A stretch of DNA of 64,000 nucleotides. Origin: Chlorops oryzae. Taxonomy: Eukaryota; Arthropoda; Insecta; Diptera; Chloropidae. Position 1 is the stretch's first letter. Every line of letters begins with the position of its first letter. A program made the translations under genes and the position numbers. Shown one piece after another: positions 56,701 to 64,000 of the stretch. The notes below the pieces were generated by a model that did not search any database, was not told where the DNA came from, and saw only the letters and a program-made list of their open reading frames with translations. Location: the NCBI GenBank assembly GCA_020466095.1, contig CM035809.1, positions 20,128,430 through 20,192,429 on the forward strand, read 5' to 3'.

Positions 56701-59330
56701 GCAATGAAAATATTTTGGCAAGCAATGCAATCCGAAGCGACAGAAATTCTTTTCCTCATCGCAATTGGCAGCGTCGATGTCGCATGAATTTCCAAGCGAT
56801 GAGATGTCCCAGCAGAGACGGAGAAGGAAACATTGCATCCTCATTTTCTACTATTTTCATGCATTTCTCGCTTCTTCAGCTTCGTGGTGACAAAGTCAAT
56901 AGCGAAAGCAGTCGAAAAAGCTCGGGCTTCGTTTCATCCTGCTTTCCTTTCGGTCTCGGTGTCGGTTTCTACCAAAAACGTTTCGCTTTTTGCTCGCTTC
57001 GGGGAAGTCCAATTGTCAATTTGCATCATCAACATTGTCGTTACGATTCTTGTGAGCTGCAGCGACATGTCGTGGCAATAAAATTTGCATTTTTTCGTCT
57101 TGTTTGCTGGTCGTGTCCAATAAAAAGAGAGAGAGGAGCAAGGTGGAATAACAGAAAATCGTGAGGGGAAAAGGGGCAAAAATAAAGCTGTGTGCTGGAG
57201 AACTGATATCGAGCGAATGCTGGAGTCGTTTACTGAAGTCGGTCTAACCGCATTCGGGTCATGGACTCGTCTGTCACGTTTGCTGTTCACACACTCATTA
57301 ACACAGCATGCAGTGCTGGGTGGGGGAGTTCGTCACATCATCTCGGATGACGTTTGGCTTCTATCAACATTCGTTTTCAAAAATTCATTAAAGGAATGAG
57401 AGGCGTCTAAGCGAGATAATGCAGCAACATCTTCTATGCACTTTTTTCCAACATCATCTGCGGAGCCATTTTCAAGATTAAAATCGTCAGCGGGAGCTCA
57501 TTTTCAATGGAGTCTTTGGCAAAAGTGGTCGCGGTTGGTGATGAAGTCTTTGATGCAAGCAACGCTGTGTGATACTATCTTCATTGAATGCCATTTGAGG
57601 AGATCATTTCGATTGGAGGTTGAGAGAAAATGAGATTTTGTTCCTAAGTTTTAAGAGTTGATGTCTGCAGACTCTGTTAGCGATGAGAGCGTGGCGTGGC
57701 GCCATTGAAAGAATAAAGCTCGCATCATTTCATCGAGAAAAGCCAGTTTACTCAGAAGAGGAAATGACTTGGAAAAAATAATTTCAATAAAGAAATTATG
57801 AAAAGCAATTCCATCAATCAACCGAATTAATATCCTCTTTGAGAGCACAATCAAAGGAAGCACTCAACGTGGCATCAAATTCGAAATGAATCGAGTTCCT
57901 CCGCACCGAAGCCCGCAATTAAATTATGAAATTTTCCTCAATCACATCCGACAGCGACATTCAGCTGGCATAATCTTGTCTGTCATTGTTCGGCGGCAAA
58001 GCTTTTGAGGTGTACCTGATGGCACCGCAGGATCGATGAATGCGGCTTTGATGCTTTGACTGGTTCCACATTAAATTGAATGCCTTTGAGGACCTTCGAC
58101 AGTTTTCGTCATTCAAACGATGAATTCAAGTTGGAGGCAAACAAAGCAACGGAAATGGGTCGCATTAAGCTGGAATAACTTTTCAATTTCGAAATATCGA
58201 ACAATTTATAATGCACTTCGAATAGAAAAATTGTTTCCTTTGTACAAATTTCTTTGATTTACGTGGAAAGCTATGCCTCAAGGGTATAACGCCTTGAAAT
58301 ATGAAAACTTTTTTGCAATTCATTTTCTTTTTGACGTGTTTAAATAAATATTTAATCAAAACACGCGCTCCTCGGGACAATTTCCACGAATTTTATTACA
58401 ATTTAATTAAAAAAGCTTTGTCATTTGTTATGAAATTTCCTTCAAACCTGCTCCTAGATGTCAACCGAGCCACTTGTGAGAGGAGGGTTCTTGTTGCCTA
58501 GTGTGCACTAGCTTACCGGCTGCAGCAGTCTCGTGGGTTCGTTTAAAGACAGCAAGAAACCCGATGATTCGTGGAGGAATGAAGTCGTCTCAAACAAAAA
58601 AAATTATTGCACACTTTGTGAATCAAGAAATTGAGACATTAAATAGCCGAACACGTAATTGCCCCTTATGAACAAAATCAGACAGTAGCTCTGAATTTAT
58701 GCTACTCCTAGCCCACCCTACCATGACCCTGTAGATTTTAATAGAGTCCCTTCAAAGTAATCACACGCACAAGTTCTTTTAGATTTCAACCCATTGAACA
58801 AAATTGATTAAGCCATGTATTTCATTATTTCACATAACAAAAAAAAATTTAACAAAAGCCATCATTCGCACTTACAAGTACAAATTCAAAATTAAATTTA
58901 GTTAAACTATTGCGAGATATTTATCCGAATTCAGAATTCTAGCAAATCGAAAAGTTATAAACAAAAAAAAATTATTCTCTTAAGAAAACTACTTTCACAA
59001 ACAAAACGAAACTTAAAGCTCGAATGATACCTCATATGCTTGCATGAATAACATCCCGACGTACGTTAGCGAAAAAAAAATTAGAGTAAGAAGGGTTAAA
59101 CTCTTCTTATCAACATTCAAACAAATCTGACATCAACTCGGCAATTTAAGCAATTACTTTGTTAAATTATTTCCTTTAGCTCGAAAGTTAAAAGCAAAAC
59201 AAAGTTGCAAACCGAAACAAAAAAAAACTCTGACAAACATGTATTCATGCAGGCATATGTTAAGGCTGTTATAGTCTATTTCATTGTTCGAAATTAAATT
59301 TTTCTCCTTTATAAACTAAATCTCATTTCC
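47740..59330. other. Long gene-poor stretch
   Basis: Over 11 kb in which short frames on both strands show no family resemblance or consistent splice structure. Short GT/CA and TA runs occur (near 49580-49612 and 51740). Two segments with frames of 100 or more codons (50878-51186 and 51387-51773) were examined and not accepted. It may be intergenic or the intron of a gene not contained here. Confidence 0.4.
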
Positions 59331-59692
59331 TGAGTCTTTCTTTTTTTTTTTTTTTTCTCTCTATGATATTCAAAAAAATTATATTTTTTTCTATGAAACC
59401 TTTTTTTTTTTTTTTTCTGTTTTTTTTTTTTTCTTTAGGCTCTTTAGGTATGAATGCGGATTCGGAGAGAATGCAAAATATGTAGGTACCGATTTACGGA
59501 TATTTGAGCAAACCAATAAGTGACTTACATATGTATGGGCTGGATGCTGCGTACACTTAGCTGGATCTCATAGAAGGCCTTCGGCGAGATGTTGCTGAGT
59601 TACTCGGCGAATTTTATATTTAATTCAGGCTATGTCGAGGGAGAGAGAAAATAATTTTAAAATTTTGCATTCTCACAAAACGAATTCTACAT

Positions 59693-59728
<36 letters not shown>

Positions 59729-60780
59729 TTGTATTATATGCGAAGACGACTGACTTTACCTGTATTTACTTAGGCAAAAAAAAAACTTATTTCTTAATTT
59801 AGTTCCTGCTTGCTGGAGCGATCCTGGGTTTCGAGAAGCCATACGTAGCCATGATAATGATGTAGGGAGTGATCTCCCTTGTTTAATGCGGGTGATAGGC
59901 CGTGACGTCACCGCGGACGAATTATTAATGTGGAACGGGATTTAAAAAGGCAGGACTGGTAACCTTTTACTTCATACTATATAAGTTTTGGATTAACCTT
60001 CAAATCTTCAGGGCTGAAACACGTGCCCAATTTGTGATAGACCCCACGTGGCCCCAGGTCTACCGTGACGTCAGCACACCTCGTGGTTTCGGTCAAGTTG
60101 AGTCCCAAAGTATTCCCGTTGGTGCCAACAATTTCCTATTTCCTTGGATGCTTTGCCGAGCACCCAAAGGAACCAAAAACCACTTGGAACTGGTCAAATA
60201 CGATTTCCGCTGACTCAACCTATGTAGAAGGAGAATTGCAATATGTTCCTGAAACAATTCTATTTTGACCAACTCACGTGGAATGCTCACAGAAAATTTG
60301 TGTGATTGAAAGTAGACACTGCTACTTGGAGATTTTAATTAATTAATTAAACTTTAATTTTATATTTATTTAAATATTATATTTTTTTTTTTTTTTTTTT
60401 ATAGAAAAAAGAATATTAAAAAAAATTCACTGCACTTGACAACCGACTTGCACAATTTTATTTGTCTTCACAAGACAGTACTTCGAAACAGACTGATGTA
60501 GTTAGTCCATGCGTTTAAGCGTTTATATTCTAGTTTGGGAGAGCCAAAAATTTTTAGAACATCGCCTGATCTTTGGAATTCAGCTATTAAGTTACCTTAA
60601 GAGACAGTGAGAATATCATACAAAAAGAAGATCATAAATGCAAGTGAATTCAACCAATGGGCATCGATGGTATGATCGATGACGATCTATTAGGTTTAAC
60701 CCTTTAGTGCCCAGTACAAAGCAAGTTTTATTGCGTTACTGTGAATTTACAGAGAAGCGATAAAAGTTGAAAAGGGCAAA
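59331..60780. other. Poly-T-rich and mixed spacer beside the gypsy element
   Basis: Poly-T runs lie near 59341-59356, 59400-59432, 59697-59727 and 60379-60400. The 59800-60300 part is less AT-rich and contains TGACGTCA twice (about 59901 and 60066) and a TATATAAG word near 59979. It might include the LTR of the adjacent minus-strand element or another element, but no repeat boundary could be established. Confidence 0.35.
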
Positions 60781-62265
60781 TCAAGTATAAGTTTTGATGC
60801 CTTCTTGAATATCCTTTCTGTGATATACGCCCTGTCTTTTGGTTTCTGAATCTTCCAGCTGATAAAGAGAATTGCCTTTAAGACCGATTACAGTGGCTTT
60901 TATAAATTTCGGTGCAAGTTTAGAATTGAACTTCTTTGACGCATCGCTCAATGCGAAATTCCTACGATATACAGAATCTCCAATTTTAAAACTTTTATCA
61001 CAACTTCTCAAATTGTATCGTTTAGATGAAATATCGAAAGCGCTAGAAATATTTTCGAATAACTTTTTCCTTAAAATTTCCAAATTGTCTTGGCGACTAA
61101 TTAAAGGGCCATCGAAAGACTGTAAACTTTTAATCAGCTCAAAATCTTTGCCGTGTGATATCATTTGTTGTCCAAAGAGGGCGTAGTATGGGCTACATCC
61201 AATTGTTTGGTGATATGCACTTCGTAAAGCCTCTGCTATGTTTACTAAGTGTTTATCCCACTGCGTTTGGTCAGATTTCAGGTACGATCTTATTCCCGCA
61301 ATGATTGATCGATTAACCCGCTCGCTGGCGTTCGCTTGAGGGCTATAAAAAGCAGTACAAATATGCCTAACTCCGCGTTCACTTAGAAAGACTTCGAAAT
61401 ATGAGCATTTGAATTGCTTTCCATTATCGCTCATTAAACTCTCAGGTGTTCCAAATATACTAAAGACATGATCTCGGAGAAAATCTATTGCAACAGTTGA
61501 AGTGAAGCGTTTGATTGGGTGCAGAAATACGAATTTTGTCAATTGATCCAAAACAATGAAAACACCGATGTTTCCCTTTTTGGATCTAGGATACGGCCCA
61601 AGGAAATCTATGAAGAGTTTTTGAAAGGGACGTTCAACGATTTCCATGGATTTCATGGGCGGCCGCAAACAAGTGTTTGGCGCTTTGCATTGGTGACATA
61701 CGTCACAACTGCTTATGAATTCCTTGACGTCTTTCGTCATATTAGGCCAAAATAAATTGCGTCTAAGACGTTCCAAAGTTTTGCCAATGCCACCATGGCT
61801 TTTATTTGGCGGCGCGTGAGCTCCTTGTATAACAACATTAATAAGAGATCTTGGGATCCACAATTTCCAATTAAAAGCTTCTCTATCTTCTTCGCCATTT
61901 GGATGCTCTGTTCGTTTATAAATTTTATTTCCTAAGATCTGTAAATCGAGAGTCCGGTGGGAATTATTCAAAACATTTTGCCTCAGTTTATCGTATTCAT
62001 CTGAGTTAAACGCTTCCGAATCTAGGTCGACTATAGGCATCTCAGATTCACTAATTTCTTCACAGCTGACTCTAGACAAGGTATCTGGTACAACATTAAG
62101 GGAACCACGACGATGCTCAATCTTAAACTTGAAGCCTTGGAGCTTTAACGACCATCGCGCCAATCTGCCAGATAGGTCTGATTGCTTCATTAGCCAACGT
62201 AAGCTGGCATGGTCCGTGACAATTTTGAATTCCTGTCCTTCAACAAAAGATCTAAATTTTTCAGG
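60781..62265 (-). pseudogene. Gypsy-type pol, distal part: end of RNase H and integrase
   Basis: Open for about 490 codons in a different frame from the proximal part. It opens with the last part of RNase H (FKIVTDHASLRWL) and then the integrase. The HHCC zinc finger is seen in SHGGIGKTLERL through CDVCHQC. The catalytic core has the first Asp in FIDFLGPY, the second in LMSDNGKQF and the Glu in ANASERVNRS. A C-terminal domain with a GPY/F-like segment follows (KFIKATVIGLKGNSLYQL). It ends with a stop at 60781. No chromodomain was recognised. The frame starts by a shift from the upstream part, so this is listed as broken pol rather than a separate gene. Confidence 0.9.
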
Positions 62266-64000
62266 CTCAATATTGCAGCTAAACACTCAAGCTCGGTTAC
62301 ACTGTAATTGCTTTGTGCGCTGTTTAACTTTTGGGAAAAATAGGCTATCGGCATTTCTGCTCCCTCTTCATTTTCTTGCGCTAAAACTGCGCCGACTCCT
62401 AGCTTGCTAGCATCACATTGGATCGTGAAAGGCCTACTATAGTCGGGGTTAGCTAAAACTGGTGCCGTAGAAAGCGCTTCTTTCAATTTCTCAAATGCTT
62501 GTTGGGCTTCCTCTGTCCAAGCAAATTTTTTTCCTTTCTTCAGGAGATCTGTCAAAGGAGCACTCATGTTGGCGAAATTAGAAACAAATCTGCGATACCA
62601 ACTAGCCATTCCTAAAAATCTACGCAACTGTTTCGGTGTGCTAGGAATTGGAAAATCTACCACGGCAGCAACTTTGTCAGGATCTGTTTGTAGGGTGCCA
62701 TTACCGACAATATATCCCAAGTATTTAACCTCTTTGATACAGAATTTGCTTTTTCCTATATTTATTGTAAGACCAGCTTCCCTTAAGCGTCGAGCTACTT
62801 CAGTTAACACATGCATGTGCTGCTTAAAATCTTTCGAAACAATAAGGAGGTCATCCAAATACACAAAAACTTCATCCTTTAAATGAGGTGGTACCACTCT
62901 GTCCATGAGACGGCATAAAGCTTGCGGCGCATTGCAGAGCCCGAAAGGCATGACGCAGTAGCGGTATAATGGTCTGTTTGGCACCGTGAAACAAGTGAGA
63001 TCTCGGGATCTCTCCTCTAGTGGTATTTGCCAAAAAGCTCTCCTTAAATCAAGAGATGTTATAAAATTGGCTTTTGGTAATCTACTGAGGATACCCTCAA
63101 TGTGCGGCAACGGATACGCATCTTTAATCGTCATACTATTAACGACACGGGAATCTAAGCATAACCTATTTTTGTCTCCTTTTCGAACTAAAACACAAGG
63201 ACTCGACCAAGGACTGTAGGGAGCTTCTTCGATGACGCCTAATTTTATCATTTCATCGATCTCTTCATGAATAAGTCTTTCTATAGCAGGAGAAACTGAA
63301 AAATATCTCTGTTTGACAGGTCTGGCGTTTGGTTCCAATTCAATTATGTGTTCCATTAAATGAGTTTTCCCTAAGCCTTCTCTTTTGTAACTAGGAAACA
63401 AATTTTTCACCGCTTCCAACTTCATTGCCTCGACGTCATTTAAATTATGTGAATTCAGATTTATATTGGTGTCAACGTTTAGAGAAGCAATTATATCAGG
63501 AGCTAGAGAAAACTTGCTCCAAAAGTCTATTCCAAGGATTACGTCTTGTTTCAAGCTTGGAATTACATAAAAATTAATAGGATGAAATTTGTTTTTGAAT
63601 TGAACCTCTAATTCTATCTGGCCATAACCTACTTGATGCTTGCCATCAGCTGTGCATACTTTTGTTAAATTTGTTTTAAGATCTTTTGCTTTGATCAACT
63701 CCTCTGCAAATGAATTACCAATGCAGGATACCTGCGCTCCGCTGTCTAAAAGAGCAAGATGAAATGTCTCCGCTATTTTTATCTTAGCATACGGTCTCAA
63801 ATCATTAGCTTTGTGATCTATTTCACCTATGACGCGAGCTAGATGTTTTTTTGATTTTGAAATTTTACGCCAAAAGACTCTAATTCGTTCTGATGAACGC
63901 TTCTTCTTAGTACTAATGCACCGGCCTTCGTTAAATATTTCGGCTCTTTTCTTTAGATACGCTCTTAAACGCTCTTCATAAGGTATAATTTCAAAATTAG
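62260..64000 (-). pseudogene. Gypsy-type pol, proximal part: protease, RT, start of RNase H
   Basis: An open frame that continues to the window edge at 64000, with no stop in the last 200 bases, so the true start lies outside. The aspartic protease site is ALLDSGAQVSCIG. The reverse transcriptase shows LVRKGDKNRLCLDSRVVN, ITSLDLRRAFWQI, MPFGLCNAP and the catalytic YLDDLLIVS. RNase H starts at IQCDASKLGVGAVLAQ and breaks near 62255-62275, where the distal part continues in another frame. The region ahead of protease is basic (KKKRSSERIRVFW) and may be the gag-pol junction. A one-base assembly error cannot be excluded as the cause of the break. Confidence 0.9.

Larger units (their letters stand above)
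60781..64000 (-). mobile_element. Ty3/gypsy-type LTR retrotransposon, partial
   Basis: Minus-strand element running off the right edge of the window. In transcript order it encodes an aspartic protease, reverse transcriptase, RNase H and integrase, which is the Ty3/gypsy order. The gag part lies outside the window. No envelope-like frame was seen after integrase. The 3' LTR could not be delimited in the AT-rich DNA below 60781. The pol frame is broken once within RNase H. Otherwise it is well preserved, suggesting a fairly young copy. Confidence 0.93.

Noticed and set aside
56715..57164. 149-codon frame
   Set aside because: Opposed by a 118-codon frame on the other strand and another plus frame; no recognisable protein features.
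59697..59727. Long poly-T run as a possible poly(A) tail of a minus-strand retroposon
   Set aside because: No target duplication or retroposon body could be delimited next to it; several similar runs occur nearby.

Overview
The window looks like nuclear DNA from a fly (Diptera), probably a cyclorrhaphan with a large, AT-rich, repeat-laden genome. Evidence: spliced genes with short GT-AG introns, proteins of insect type (an eukaryotic S-adenosylmethionine decarboxylase, a PLP aminotransferase of the kynurenine/glutamine type, a transmembrane leucine-rich-repeat protein, defensin-like peptides, serine protease homologues), an irritans-type mariner, several non-LTR retrotransposon relics and a Ty3/gypsy element. 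No rRNA, convincing tRNA, CRISPR or prokaryotic operon structure was seen. The species cannot be named from the sequence alone.

Layout. 1-2.6 kb: foldback and hairpin repeats. 2.65-13.0 kb: three conserved minus-strand genes (SamDC; a five-exon kynurenine-type aminotransferase, 419 aa; a two-exon LRR membrane protein, 431 aa), separated by a 550-bp CAT microsatellite and copies of a dispersed repeat family. 13.4-18.5 kb: a gene-free block of TTTCGGACTC-rich degenerate repeats, a 27-bp minisatellite split by a retroposon, and a TIR-bounded element. 19.2-24.8 kb: a 1-kb segment carrying a small secreted cysteine-rich peptide gene is present twice; a retrotransposon relic lies between the copies and a mariner sits inside the second copy. 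24.8-36.7 kb: no gene recognised. 36.7-44.1 kb: three tandem serine protease homologues, all lacking the catalytic triad, with a relic of a fourth. 44.7-45.5 kb: tandem repeats of the TTTCGGACTC family. 45.5-60.7 kb: essentially no recognisable gene, one dispersed-repeat copy and one non-LTR scrap. 60.8-64.0 kb: pol region of a minus-strand Ty3/gypsy element running off the window.

How it fits together. The first three genes are ordinary conserved genes (polyamine synthesis, amino-acid transamination, a cell-surface receptor-like protein). The most distinctive content is two locally expanding gene families of secreted proteins: the defensin-like pair, in which the mature peptide has diverged far more than the signal peptide or the UTRs, and the protease-homologue trio, which keeps the fold cysteines but has lost all three catalytic residues in every copy. 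Any shared immune role is inference. The other notable signal is a rich set of undescribed-looking foldback repeats, especially a hairpin unit arrayed at two sites 40 kb apart.
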